A stretch of DNA of 64,000 nucleotides from Pirellulales bacterium (GTDB lineage Bacteria; Planctomycetota; Planctomycetia; Pirellulales; Lacipirellulaceae): contig JAKVCC010000020.1 of assembly GCA_022448265.1 (NCBI GenBank), positions 1-64,000 on the forward strand, given 5' to 3'. The notes under the pieces are model-generated. The model was not told the origin of the DNA. It was given only the letters and a program-made list of their open reading frames with translations, and made no database searches. The translations under genes were made by a program, and so were the position numbers. Numbering within the stretch: the stretch's first letter is position 1; every line of letters begins with the position of its first letter. Shown here piece by piece: positions 30,012 to 38,840 of this stretch.

Positions 30012-30632
30012 ATGCCCACGAATACTCCCGCGGATGACGCTCCACTGCCTCAACAGTCGACAGGCCCGCTGCCAATTTCACCTCACCGTGTTTTCTCGTT
30101 TCTGACGCTCGCCGTACTCTGCTGCGCCGCCGACCTCGCCACGAAACATTGGGTGTTCGGCCGAGACGACATGTTTCGTGGCAATGAGTGGTGGCTATGG
30201 GAGGGCCATATTGGGATTCAAAAAACTCTCAATGAGGGCGCGCTATTCGGCATAGGACAGGGCAAGGTTTGGTTGTTCGCGATTTTTTCCGTGGCTGCTC
30301 TGATCGCAATTCCGGTCTGGCTTTTTTGCTTTCGCGCGGCCGAAGACGGTTGGCTGACCATCGCCTTAGGATGTACCACCGGGGGTATCCTGGGGAATCT
30401 GTATGATCGACTAGGACTCGCCGGCATCCAGTGGGATCGTTTCGATCCAAACCGCGAGGGGCAGCCTGTTTTTGCCGTACGCGACTGGATCCTCTGGCAA
30501 TGGAATGAGCAATGGGTCTGGCCAAACTTTAATATTGCCGATGCTTTGTTGGTCGGTAGTGCAGGTTTGCTTATGATACATTCGTTTTTTATCGGGCCGA
30601 AGGTTCCACCCAATTCTTCCCAGACCCCCTAA
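30012..30632 (+). CDS. lspA: Prolipoprotein signal peptidase LspA
   Basis: LspA is the inner-membrane aspartyl peptidase that cuts lipoprotein signal peptides. The 206-residue protein has four hydrophobic segments and the family motifs: NEGALFG, the first catalytic aspartate in GNLYDRLG, and the second in FNIADALL. An extra 20-residue segment before the first helix is unusual but polar. ATG at 30012 is preferred; a GTG upstream at 29952 would overlap the dksA-like gene by 35 bases. Proximity to the DksA gene (25 bases) suggests co-transcription. Confidence 0.95.
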   Translation: MPTNTPADDAPLPQQSTGPLPISPHRVFSFLTLAVLCCAADLATKHWVFGRDDMFRGNEWWLWEGHIGIQKTLNEGALFGIGQGKVWLFAIFSVAALIAIPVWLFCFRAAEDGWLTIALGCTTGGILGNLYDRLGLAGIQWDRFDPNREGQPVFAVRDWILWQWNEQWVWPNFNIADALLVGSAGLLMIHSFFIGPKVPPNSSQTP

Positions 30633-31125
30633 ATCTCCAAGCAGGTTCTGCGAATCGCGTCCTGCCGACAGCTTTTCGCCCCAGTCAATTCAAATAAGTA
30701 TGACGATATTTACCCTTTCTCATTGACATTAAATTATCAATAAGCGCACACTGTCCCTGCTTGCTTTTCAGATTGCCCAACTGCAGCTCGTCCGCTGAAG
30801 TTAGGCGACGTCAAAGTGGGGGCGGGGGGGTCCGCTGCTACTTTCCGCCGTTGTAGGCGTCTGCGGTGGCATGGGGCTGCCGGCGTAGGGGCGCCTTGGT
30901 TTGGGGATTGAGCCGAGTCAATACGCGGTAGAGTTTGCGCTGCATTGTAAGGTCACATGGTTCCTGAGTACGAACGATCTAAAGTGCTGGGAATCCGGAC
31001 GGCCTAGAAAACAAGTTCCAGGGGAAACGGAGTCCTTGTGAGGATCCGACCGTGTCGTCACTTGGTGACGTGAACTTGTAGCGCGGAGACCCTTCACGGC
31101 AATTGCTTGGCGGAAAGGATTCACA
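30633..31125. other. Intergenic region between lspA and rrf2-type gene
   Basis: About 490 bases. It contains a short minus-strand open frame (30838-30945, separate entry), a G-run at 30818-30830 and an A/T-rich patch with TTGACA at 30723-30728 that has no matching -10 box. Confidence 0.5.
30838..30945 (-). other. Short open frame, possible remnant of a larger gene
   Basis: On the minus strand a 35-codon frame reads MQRKLYRVLTRLNPQTKAPL and ends with ADAYNGGK and TAG. It can be extended upstream by about 10 codons (IVRTQEPCDLT) to an in-frame TAG. The composition is protein-like, with basic and helix-forming residues, but I can name no family. It could be the tail of a decayed gene or a small protein. 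Confidence 0.3.
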
Positions 31126-31548
31126 ATGCGTATGTCGCGCCCTGCAGCCTATGCCATCGGTGCCATTCTGCAATTACACGAAGCCCCTGCCGGGGTACCG
31201 GTTCCCTGCAGTCGCTTAGCCAAAACAGGCGAAATGCCAGAACGCTTCCTCTTGCAAGTCTTGCGCAACTTGGTGAATCACGGCATCCTTAAATCTACTC
31301 GGGGCGTGGACGGGGGTTACGCTTTGCAACGGCCCTTCGAAGAAATCACACTGCTACACATCTTCGAAGCGACCGATGGACCCCTGGCTCCGACCACGCC
31401 GCCGCTGGACAGTCTCCCCCAAAGCTCACGGGCCCGCTTGCAAGAGGTTTTGCACGACATCACGGCTGATGTCTGCCAAAGCCTGGCCAAGGTGAAACTG
31501 ACGGAACTCGTGGCGCCCTGCGTGAAACAGCGGCTGCCTGCCGAGTAG
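31126..31548 (+). CDS. Rrf2 family transcriptional regulator
   Basis: A 140-residue winged-helix regulator. MRMSRPAAYAIGAILQLHE and the recognition region (MPERFLLQVLRNLVNHGILKSTRGVDGGYAL) are the Rrf2/IscR/NsrR signature. Three cysteines occur (about residues 28, 115 and 132), but not in the CxxxxxCxxxxxC arrangement of cluster-binding members, so it may be a cluster-free regulator. AAAGGA lies 6 nt before the ATG. It is convergent with the stator-like operon (52 bases between), which does not imply a link. Confidence 0.9.
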   Translation: MRMSRPAAYAIGAILQLHEAPAGVPVPCSRLAKTGEMPERFLLQVLRNLVNHGILKSTRGVDGGYALQRPFEEITLLHIFEATDGPLAPTTPPLDSLPQSSRARLQEVLHDITADVCQSLAKVKLTELVAPCVKQRLPAE

Positions 31549-31599
31549 CGATGCTTTCGTTTGAAATGCGCCCAAATCCGAATCGCAAACGGCGAGCAC

Positions 31600-32661
31600 T
31601 TATTGGGCAGATGCCCGCGTGCCCCGCGACGACACCCTAATGGCAGTACCAGGCTGCAAGGGCCGGATCGCTACCGCGTAGCTCATTTTCCATAACGCGC
31701 TTTTGAGAATGCGAAACTCATCGAAACTATCGATGTAGAGCCACACCACCACCGGCGCTCTGGTGCGACGATTATCTAATAAATGGGAGTGCAGGGCGGC
31801 ACCCGGCATGAGTGCTTGCTCGACATTCTGACCGATCTTCTCAGAATTCGGCAAGAAGTCGCCCTCGTAGACATAGCGGCTGCGCTCCAACTGGCCCATC
31901 AAGGGTCCGCTTACCGCGTCTGGAGGCCGAGATTTTTGCACGACAAATTTGAGCCGGTATCCATCGATGGGGCCAAATACGTCCTGAATTCCCTCGCGGG
32001 TGTGCAGTCGTCTGCGCATATCTCCTAGGTGGTTTTCCACCTCGTTTTGTAACTGACGAAAAGGCACAACCGATACCAGGCCATGACGAAGTCGCAAATG
32101 AATGGCCTCGCCGTCGACTTCTTTGGCAAGCGGAGTCGGCACGCTCTCCACTTCGACTGTACTTGGTGTAGAATCGATCGCGAGCTGCTCTTGCATCATC
32201 TTTTCCAACTGCAATTGCGACTCTACAAGTTGTCGCTGAACATCGAACTCGCGCGTGCGCACGCTGTCAAGTTTTTCGCGACGATTGGCAATGTCTTCTT
32301 CGACCACTGTACGGTGCATGGCAAGCGCGATCCTCTGTCGATCCAGCGCAACGGCCTCGCTGCGAATTGCACTCGCGCGACGGGTCGTTTGACGAACCGT
32401 TCGCCTTGATGCCAATGCTTGCTCGGTTGCTTCTGCCAGTTCCTGACGCAGTTTTTCCACATCCTCCTCGGAAGTCACATTTGAGTGCTTAGCCGCATGG
32501 CCACTTAAAGACGCGTTTTTCAGTACGCTTTGCGAAGCCTGCAATCCGACAATCATTACCAGAATGATGAGCACGCCTACCACATTAGCAACCACATCCA
32601 AAAACGAGTCCTGGCCCGTTTCGTCCGCTACAATATTTCTGCGAGACCTATCGTAACTCAT
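31600..32661 (-). CDS. Single-pass ExbD/MotB-like stator subunit with coiled coil
   Basis: This 353-residue protein has one transmembrane helix near its N-terminus, FLDVVANVVGVLIILVMIVGL (residues 20-40), in the arrangement of ExbD, TolR and MotB, with Asp22 at the position of the proton-binding aspartate. A coiled coil of about 100 residues follows (E/Q/R-rich, 65-170), then a C-terminal alpha/beta domain without an OmpA peptidoglycan motif that I can recognise. It is the third gene of an overlapping operon: its ATG lies 14 bases inside the preceding gene. Function of the complex is unknown; see findings. Confidence 0.7.
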   Translation of the reverse strand: MSYDRSRRNIVADETGQDSFLDVVANVVGVLIILVMIVGLQASQSVLKNASLSGHAAKHSNVTSEEDVEKLRQELAEATEQALASRRTVRQTTRRASAIRSEAVALDRQRIALAMHRTVVEEDIANRREKLDSVRTREFDVQRQLVESQLQLEKMMQEQLAIDSTPSTVEVESVPTPLAKEVDGEAIHLRLRHGLVSVVPFRQLQNEVENHLGDMRRRLHTREGIQDVFGPIDGYRLKFVVQKSRPPDAVSGPLMGQLERSRYVYEGDFLPNSEKIGQNVEQALMPGAALHSHLLDNRRTRAPVVVWLYIDSFDEFRILKSALWKMSYAVAIRPLQPGTAIRVSSRGTRASAQ

Positions 32662-34522
32662 GATCGGTCTCCTGTTGTGCGGTCTCTAGGATACGGACTT
32701 CGACACCGCTTCCTCGCAAAAGACGCTCAACTTCAATAGCGGAACGTCCGGCATCGGGACCGACGTTGAGCTGCAGCACCGGTCGCCAGACCAGCCCGCT
32801 GCCCGCCAACCCCCAATCTTTCATCCGGTTTCTGAGTGCGATATTTATTTTTTCTGCGATCTGCCCGCGCGATTGATTAAGTGAGATCTCAATTCCCGTC
32901 GCTCCAACACCATGCGTTTCGTGGCGGCTCGGCAACAACGCCACATGATCGCGGCGCACGACGATGTGAATCGTCCGGCGAATCGGCACTGATCGCTGCG
33001 GACCGGTAGGTGCGGGTCCAGTACTGCCTTGCGGTTCCGCGATGCTTGCCATTTGGCCAGCCCCAACGCTGGAGGTACCCCGCGAAGAACTGCCTGTCGC
33101 TGACGACCCAGGTGCGCTTGCCTGTTGATCGTTTTCACCGGATGCGCCCTTGGAACCTACAGCGCTACCAGGTGTGCTCGCCTCTCCACCGGATGCATAA
33201 CGGTCGGCGCTGCCGCCCAGCTGACTACCACTGGATCCTAACTCAGAAGGCTCGGCAACGCCTAGCGCTGGCTCGGACCCACTAGCGCCCGTAATACCCC
33301 CGGCGCCATCATCGGTCGCAGATGAGCCAAGGGTCACGCCATCTGTATTTGCTTGCTGCCCAATCGGTCCTTCGCTTCCCGCCAGAGACGTATCGCCCGG
33401 CAGGGATGCGGCACCGTCGGCGGCAACCCCCACTGCACCTGCTGCGCCTAAGAGCCCTTCGCTGCTACCCCGGCCGTCGCCACCTCCTCTCCATCCATTG
33501 GGCCCAACGCCACCGGCTCGGCCACGCGCGGCCCCATCTGCGCCAAACCCTTGAAATTGACTTGGGGCCGATTGCACCAAACGTTCTAATCGCTGCCGGG
33601 CAATGAGCAAGGCATGTTTTTGAGCACGTGCAAGCTGCGGATCTGGGAGTTCCGGAAACTCCAACTGCCAATCACTATTAATAAACTCATAACCGAAATC
33701 CGCATCCCAGGATCGGATCGCGGCGCGTGCCTGGGCATATTGAAGGAGGCCGTCGGGGCGAACGAGAATCAAAGGGTAGGGATCGGGCGGCTCCGCATCA
33801 TGGCCCTCTCGGGCTGCTTTCGCCTTGAGATATTCCCTGGAAGCCCGCAGGGCTGCTGCCAGGGGATTTCCTGGCCAACTAGGTGCAAGGAAGTCGCGCT
33901 CTTTGAGCCGTATGCCTTCCGGGTGCAGAATGATCCCTTTTTGACTGCATTCGATATAGATTGGTTTGCGATACGTGCCGTGCGGTCCTTGGTAAGGTAC
34001 GATCGCATATGATTTCTTTGCTGCCGGCTGTAGCCGCATGTCGTCAAGGCGCGCTTGCGTTTCCTCGATAAGACGCCGCAATCGTTCGAGTTCTCCAGCC
34101 GCCTGATCCTGGTCAACGGACTGGTTTTCCTCGGTGGCGTCGAGCTGCTGAGCGGCAATAGAAAGTTGGGACAGCTCATATTCCAGACGGCGGGTGTGCT
34201 CTTCGAGGTGGCTCAGGCGCTGCTGCTCCTTGCCCAACTGCTGCTGGGCCTGTCGATGCAGTTCCTTCAGTTGCTGCCGATACTCCCGAACTTCAGCAAG
34301 CTGAACCGCGAGAGTGGCTGCAAACTGCTTGTGTTGATCCGCATCAGCGAGTGGCTGTGCGGCACAAACCGCCGGAGCTTCTGAATCCAGAACAAACCGT
34401 TTTCCGGCACGCTGCGCCATGACGATCAGCAGCACCAAGAGGGCTCCCATCGTGCAGAGCAGAACGGCAAGAAAGGGAAACAGGCCCGCGTCCGAATTCT
34501 CGCTGGTCGTGTGGTCACTCAT
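32648..34522 (-). CDS. Second single-pass stator-like subunit with Gly/Ser-rich linker
   Basis: A 624-residue protein with an N-terminal hydrophobic helix, LFPFLAVLLCTMGALLVLLIVM (residues 14-35), aligned to ExbD/MotB TM segments but with Ala19 where the catalytic Asp would stand. A coiled coil follows (about 60-165), then a globular region with YAIVPYQGPHGTYRKPIYIEC, then a long Gly/Ser/Ala-rich low-complexity stretch (about 325-510), and finally a C-terminal domain. Its ATG overlaps the upstream TGA by 4 bases (ATGA). It is not an ordinary ExbD, since it is five times as long. Confidence 0.68.
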   Translation of the reverse strand: MSDHTTSENSDAGLFPFLAVLLCTMGALLVLLIVMAQRAGKRFVLDSEAPAVCAAQPLADADQHKQFAATLAVQLAEVREYRQQLKELHRQAQQQLGKEQQRLSHLEEHTRRLEYELSQLSIAAQQLDATEENQSVDQDQAAGELERLRRLIEETQARLDDMRLQPAAKKSYAIVPYQGPHGTYRKPIYIECSQKGIILHPEGIRLKERDFLAPSWPGNPLAAALRASREYLKAKAAREGHDAEPPDPYPLILVRPDGLLQYAQARAAIRSWDADFGYEFINSDWQLEFPELPDPQLARAQKHALLIARQRLERLVQSAPSQFQGFGADGAARGRAGGVGPNGWRGGGDGRGSSEGLLGAAGAVGVAADGAASLPGDTSLAGSEGPIGQQANTDGVTLGSSATDDGAGGITGASGSEPALGVAEPSELGSSGSQLGGSADRYASGGEASTPGSAVGSKGASGENDQQASAPGSSATGSSSRGTSSVGAGQMASIAEPQGSTGPAPTGPQRSVPIRRTIHIVVRRDHVALLPSRHETHGVGATGIEISLNQSRGQIAEKINIALRNRMKDWGLAGSGLVWRPVLQLNVGPDAGRSAIEVERLLRGSGVEVRILETAQQETDHELR

Positions 34523-36012
34523 GCGGCCTGGTTCTTATTGCACGAGTCATCCTTATCCGTCAAATGGACAGGTTGACTCAGGCGAGCTCCCAGAACCTGC
34601 ACGGCTGCCGATAGAGCTGCTGCAGTTTCCCGGAAGCTATGAGCACCCGCCAACGCATTGAGATTACTGTTCAGGACATCTTCGAGCTGTTTAATCTGCC
34701 CAGTCGCCTCGACAACCTTCAACAAAATATCGCCTTGCTTCATCAGTTGCTCTTGCTGTGCCACAGTCGATCCTGCGGCTTCCACCAAAGCCACTTGCAT
34801 CTCTTTGAGCAGTATTTCGCTCTGCTCGATCAGATTCTCTTGCCGTGAAGTAGCGACGAGCATTGCCTCGCCGACAGCCGCTTCCACCTCAGCCAAATGT
34901 TGGCGGTTCTCTTGAGCAAGTTCTTTTTCTGCATCGGTCAGCGCTTGGCGATGGTGTTCCATGGTCTTCGCAAGTACCGAAGTATGATGCGCCAAACCTT
35001 CGTTGAGCAGTTCTGCGTGGCGAATGAGTACCTCTTCAAGCTCGCCAGCATGTGCCTTGACACCTTCGTTGAGAGCCTCGGCATGTCGCGCCAGCCCTTC
35101 AACGACTGCGCCTGAAAGCGCCTCGTCCAGAGTCGACGCAGTACTTGCCAAGAGGTCGGTCCACGCCTGACCGTTTTTTTCCATGCCGGTTTCTACCGCG
35201 ACCAGCAACTGTTCCGACATACGGCAAACTGACGCCAGATAGGGGTCATTCTCCGTACCGACCTGCTGAAAACGGCCGACCATCTGACGGCACGTATTGG
35301 CGTCTACGGCAGCAAGTAGCCGGATCTCAATACGTTCGACACAATACTTCATGAATAGCAATACGGTCGAAAGCGATAGCGCCAAAGCGGTCGTATCAAA
35401 CGCAACACTCAAGCCAGAAACGACCGCCGGCAAAGACTTTTCCATGGCGTCGCCCGACAGGTTCATTTGGCCAATGGCAAGCGTGATGCCAATGACAGTT
35501 CCCAAGAATCCCAAAATCGGGATCGTCGACAGGATAATTCGTAGCATGCCATAACTGTGATGCATGCTGGATAGGTCATTGTCTTCCAGGTGCCGCAAGT
35601 GCGGATCGAGGCCATCCACAGACCGTTTTTGCAAGACGTACTGCAGGGTCTCGCGAAGCCGGCGGACCAAGTAGCTGTCTTGCAGCGACGCAGGCGAGTC
35701 CTCCAGGCTGCGCAACAAATCTGGAACATTGTCCACCGTTTCGACGCCAGCAGGCGGCGTAGGTAGTTGAACACTCTTGAGCGTTGCACTCTGGAGACAA
35801 ATACCTAAGAACTTTATAACCAGCGCAGCAAGCCCCACGAAAAACAAGGCCGTCGTACAATACGCTATCGGGTGTCCTGCAAAGTAACGCTGCAGAAAGT
35901 CGCCCTCCGGCGCACCCCGTACTACGAGGGCATAAAATGCAAGGCACGCCAAGCCTCCCCAAATGAAGGACTGTCGCAATAACCATTCGGAAAACGAAGT
36001 TATGCGTGACAC
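34519..36012 (-). CDS. MotA/TolQ/ExbB-like proton channel with long helical tail
   Basis: A 497-residue membrane protein. Two hydrophobic helices near residues 17-74, then a cytoplasmic part, then two helices (about 160-184 and 197-225) with ILGFLGTVIGITLAIG and LPAVVSGLSVAFDTTALALS, the conserved part of MotA/ExbB. A long C-terminal helical tail of about 260 residues follows, with repeated HAEALNEGV/HAELLNEGL-like segments, as in ZorA. The first in-frame ATG is at 36021 but is directly preceded by AAAGG; the GTG at 36012 has AAAGGA with 8-nt spacing and is taken as start. Confidence 0.82.
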   Translation of the reverse strand: MSRITSFSEWLLRQSFIWGGLACLAFYALVVRGAPEGDFLQRYFAGHPIAYCTTALFFVGLAALVIKFLGICLQSATLKSVQLPTPPAGVETVDNVPDLLRSLEDSPASLQDSYLVRRLRETLQYVLQKRSVDGLDPHLRHLEDNDLSSMHHSYGMLRIILSTIPILGFLGTVIGITLAIGQMNLSGDAMEKSLPAVVSGLSVAFDTTALALSLSTVLLFMKYCVERIEIRLLAAVDANTCRQMVGRFQQVGTENDPYLASVCRMSEQLLVAVETGMEKNGQAWTDLLASTASTLDEALSGAVVEGLARHAEALNEGVKAHAGELEEVLIRHAELLNEGLAHHTSVLAKTMEHHRQALTDAEKELAQENRQHLAEVEAAVGEAMLVATSRQENLIEQSEILLKEMQVALVEAAGSTVAQQEQLMKQGDILLKVVEATGQIKQLEDVLNSNLNALAGAHSFRETAAALSAAVQVLGARLSQPVHLTDKDDSCNKNQAA

Positions 36013-36021
36013 AGCAAGCAT

Positions 36022-36622
36022 CCTTTCTCAGTGAAACCAGTATGTGCTGGAAGATTTTCGTCGGCGTGTGCCGACCCCGCCCAACTCAGCCCATGCTTCT
36101 TCCAAGTCCGGGTACCGAAGTGGAGGTTCGGTCGGCAAAAAACCGCAAGTGGATTGCTGGCAAGGAGGACAAGCGATTCAACCAGAGGCGTAGGATTTAC
36201 GCTGAGGAAGCGAATCGCGCTGGCTAACGCTGCGCGAGCATGCCACACGTGGACTCGTAGAAGAAACCTGGTGGAAATGTGAGCTAATCATCTACCCACA
36301 TAATCGGCCCAATCCGCAAGGTTTGTGAGACGTTTTGTCAAAATCCTGCCGCGAAAATAATGCTAGCAAACCAATGGCAACTTATTTGGGACGGGGCAAC
36401 CTTCGAACCCATGCGCTGCGATAGGCGCGGAAAAGCTTTGCTAATTGTTAGACTTTGCCAAATGCCAACCGGACAAAACGCCGATACAGCAAACGACCCG
36501 GGCTAATCTCCGGAATACGCGCAGCACAATAGTACACGGTCGCAAACCATTACGTGCTGGCAGCAATACACCCAGGGGGGCTAGCAGCCCGGGCGAAACA
36601 ATTCGTCCGGGCTGCATTTTTC
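36022..36622. other. Intergenic region before the stator-like operon
   Basis: About 600 bases between the operon and the queD-like gene on the same strand. The only structured element is the hairpin next to queD (listed separately). No gene is convincing on either strand; a plus-strand frame at 36445-36642 lacks protein character. Confidence 0.5.
36584..36621. terminator. Strong hairpin downstream of the queD-like gene
   Basis: GCAGCCCGGGCGAA (36584-36597) pairs with TTCGTCCGGGCTGC (36602-36615), a 14-base stem with one wobble. On the plus strand a run of Ts (36617-36621) follows, giving a classic intrinsic terminator for plus-strand transcripts; on the minus strand it lies just after the queD stop with an A-run in front. 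Confidence 0.6.
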
Positions 36623-37027
36623 CTACGGTGGCACATAGGTAGCGAAGCAACGCGGAGTCTCCCAGAGGCGCACTTCGACAATTGGCACTCCGCGTGAGTG
36701 ATTCGCTTCGTAGATCAACTTTGCGATATTTTCTGCGGTTGGGTTTTCATCTAATAGATACAGCGGTTCACCCATCTCCTGCAGAACAGCGACCACCGGG
36801 TCTGCGCGACTGAGTATCATCCGATGGTCAAGATTCTCATCGATCCAATTACTTACCGACCGCTTGATATCTGCGAAATCGAGCACCATGCCTCGATCAT
36901 CGACCTCTGCCCCCTCGATTGAAATCACCGCACGTCCATTATGCCCATGCAAGTGGCGACACTTGCCATCATAATTCAACAGCCGATGGCCGTAACAGAA
37001 ATCAATTTCTCGGGTTACACGAAACAT
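36623..37027 (-). CDS. QueD-like 6-carboxytetrahydropterin synthase/PTPS family
   Basis: A 134-residue 6-pyruvoyl-tetrahydropterin synthase homologue. The zinc-binding histidines are in CYGHRLL and HLHGHNG; the catalytic cysteine is in GKCRHLHGH, and the glutamate in RLWETP and the ENPTAENIAK segment follow the family pattern. Members make either 6-carboxytetrahydropterin for queuosine (QueD) or tetrahydrobiopterin-type products; other queuosine genes are not in the window. The ATG at 37027 has AAGGA about 10 nt upstream; a GTG two codons further upstream is an alternative. Confidence 0.85.
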   Translation of the reverse strand: MFRVTREIDFCYGHRLLNYDGKCRHLHGHNGRAVISIEGAEVDDRGMVLDFADIKRSVSNWIDENLDHRMILSRADPVVAVLQEMGEPLYLLDENPTAENIAKLIYEANHSRGVPIVEVRLWETPRCFATYVPP

Positions 37028-37149
37028 GGACACACATTCCTTTTCAAAGCGTGTACGCTTAACTTATCCCCGCCGACGACGCAAAGATTTATGATTTAAC
37101 AAACCACTATTTTAACGTATCATAGTCACCAACCAAGAGACATATCCCT

Positions 37150-38244
37150 ATGAGCCATTTCGTCCAACGTCGCGAAAAGATTCGCCGCCTTCTCCGAAAG
37201 GAGCGTCTGGACTCGCTGTTGGTAACCAGCGTCAAGAATGTGACCTATTTGAGTGGCTTCACCGGTGATGACAGCTATCTGCTGATAACACCCCAGCGCG
37301 ATTTAATTCTGAGCGACACACGTTATACCACACAACTGGAAGAAGAGTGCAGTGAGATCGAGCCCGTCATCCGACGAGCAGGAAAAACGATGCTGGGGAG
37401 TATCGCAGAGACACTTACCAAGTTGAAGATCAAGGGATTAGGCTTCGAAGCGAATACGATGACCGTTGCGATTCACGCAAAATTATCGGCAACTCTTTCT
37501 AGCGCAAAACTGGTGGCTACGCAGCTATGGGTGGAAAATTTGCGGCAGATAAAAAACCGCGAAGAAATCGCACGCACAAGGCTTGCGTGCAACCAGGCGC
37601 GACGCGCATTTGAGGTGGCACGGGCACTGATAACCCCGAATATGACGGAGTTGGACCTTGCTGCCGAACTGGAGTATCAAGCCCGTCATTTTGGCGGCCG
37701 ATGCCTTAGCTTTCCGCCCATCGTTGGCGTAGGCCCGCGTTCCGCATTACCGCATGGGACGCCAACCAATCGTCGAATTGGTTCCAGCGATTTCACGCTG
37801 ATCGACTGGGGAGTGAATGAGGGGCTCTATGTCAGCGACTTGACGCGGATTTTGGTGACCGGTAGAATCTCGGCCAAACTCCGCAAAATATACGAAATTG
37901 TTTTAAAGGCCCAATTGGCTGCAATCGAGGCTATACGGCCAGGCGCCACCTGCGGGTCCATCGACCGCGCCGCACGCGACGTTATTGCCAAGGCGGGATT
38001 CGGCAGGCATTTTGGGCATGGCCTGGGACACGGAATTGGCCTCGATGTCCATGAGGCCCCGCGAATGAGCCAAGGCCAGAAGACACCCCTCGCCGCAGGG
38101 ATGATTGTTACTGTCGAACCGGGCATATATCTCCCGGGTTGGGGTGGCATACGAATTGAAGACGATATACTAGTCACGCGTTCCGGCCATGAGATACTGA
38201 CCTCGGCGGTGCCAAAGCGGCTCGAACAGTGTGTCGTTGAATGA
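37150..38244 (+). CDS. Xaa-Pro peptidase family M24, second paralogue
   Basis: A 364-residue peptidase with the creatinase/prolidase-like N-terminal domain and an M24 catalytic domain. Metal ligands are visible: LIDWGVN, YVSDLTR, GHGLGHGIGL, VEPGIYL and IRIEDD. It starts an apparent operon with accB (22 bases downstream) and accC. Linkage of such a peptidase gene (often with efp) to accBC is common in bacteria, although its reason is not established. It is distinct from the peptidase at 2112-3251. Confidence 0.9.
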   Translation: MSHFVQRREKIRRLLRKERLDSLLVTSVKNVTYLSGFTGDDSYLLITPQRDLILSDTRYTTQLEEECSEIEPVIRRAGKTMLGSIAETLTKLKIKGLGFEANTMTVAIHAKLSATLSSAKLVATQLWVENLRQIKNREEIARTRLACNQARRAFEVARALITPNMTELDLAAELEYQARHFGGRCLSFPPIVGVGPRSALPHGTPTNRRIGSSDFTLIDWGVNEGLYVSDLTRILVTGRISAKLRKIYEIVLKAQLAAIEAIRPGATCGSIDRAARDVIAKAGFGRHFGHGLGHGIGLDVHEAPRMSQGQKTPLAAGMIVTVEPGIYLPGWGGIRIEDDILVTRSGHEILTSAVPKRLEQCVVE

Positions 38245-38266
38245 CGAATAAGGCAGGAGCATTTTA

Positions 38267-38767
38267 ATGGCTAGCGGCGAAGGATCCAGCCAGGTCGACG
38301 TATTTGACGTGCGCAAAGTGCGCCGTCTTGTCGAACTGATGAAAGAACATGAGTTGGCGGAAATTGATCTTAAGCAGGCCGATCAACGAATTCGGCTACG
38401 CCGGGGTCAGGACCCAATGATTCTGGCAGGGGGTGCTGCCGCTCCAACCAGGCCACCGACCGAGGCAGCTCCACAGGCAGTGAGTGAAAGTGAGCCGCCG
38501 CCAGCTGATGCGTCGGGCGATGCGGGCATGGCCTACATTACCAGCCCTATGGTTGGCACTTTTTATTCTTCTTCAAGCCCTGAAGCGGGCCCGTTTGTAA
38601 AGACCGGCGATCAAGTAGGTGCAGACACGGTGGTTTGTATTGTCGAAGCGATGAAAGTGTTTAACGAGATACCTGCTGAATGTTCTGGAAAAATCGTCGC
38701 GATGCTGGTCGAAAACGGTGACGCTGTCGAATTCGGACAGAAGCTCTTCAAGGTCGAAGCCAACTAA
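38267..38767 (+). CDS. accB: Biotin carboxyl carrier protein of acetyl-CoA carboxylase
   Basis: AccB carries biotin between the carboxylase and transferase halves of acetyl-CoA carboxylase. At 166 residues it is of normal size: an N-terminal helical region, a Pro/Ala-rich hinge (about 55-85) and a biotinyl domain with EAMKV, where Lys130 is biotinylated. AGGAG lies 8 nt before the ATG. It is followed by accC after 93 bases. Confidence 0.95.
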   Translation: MASGEGSSQVDVFDVRKVRRLVELMKEHELAEIDLKQADQRIRLRRGQDPMILAGGAAAPTRPPTEAAPQAVSESEPPPADASGDAGMAYITSPMVGTFYSSSSPEAGPFVKTGDQVGADTVVCIVEAMKVFNEIPAECSGKIVAMLVENGDAVEFGQKLFKVEAN

Positions 38768-38840
38768 GAAATTGCGCATCGCAAGTTACGAGCCGTAAGT
38801 AACCTGCGAAGGTTTCGCCATTCGTCACACGCAAGTCAAA

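Noticed and set aside
30723-30728. TTGACA as -35 box of a promoter
   Set aside because: No -10-like hexamer follows at 16-18 bases.
31600-36021. Calling the stator-like operon a Zorya defence system
   Set aside because: No helicase (ZorD) or nuclease/EH-signature partner lies next to it, and the B proteins lack a clear OmpA-like domain. Only the ZorA-like tail is shared.
36380-36420. T-loop-like CTTCGAACC suggesting a tRNA
   Set aside because: No acceptor stem pairing or anticodon arm can be drawn around it.
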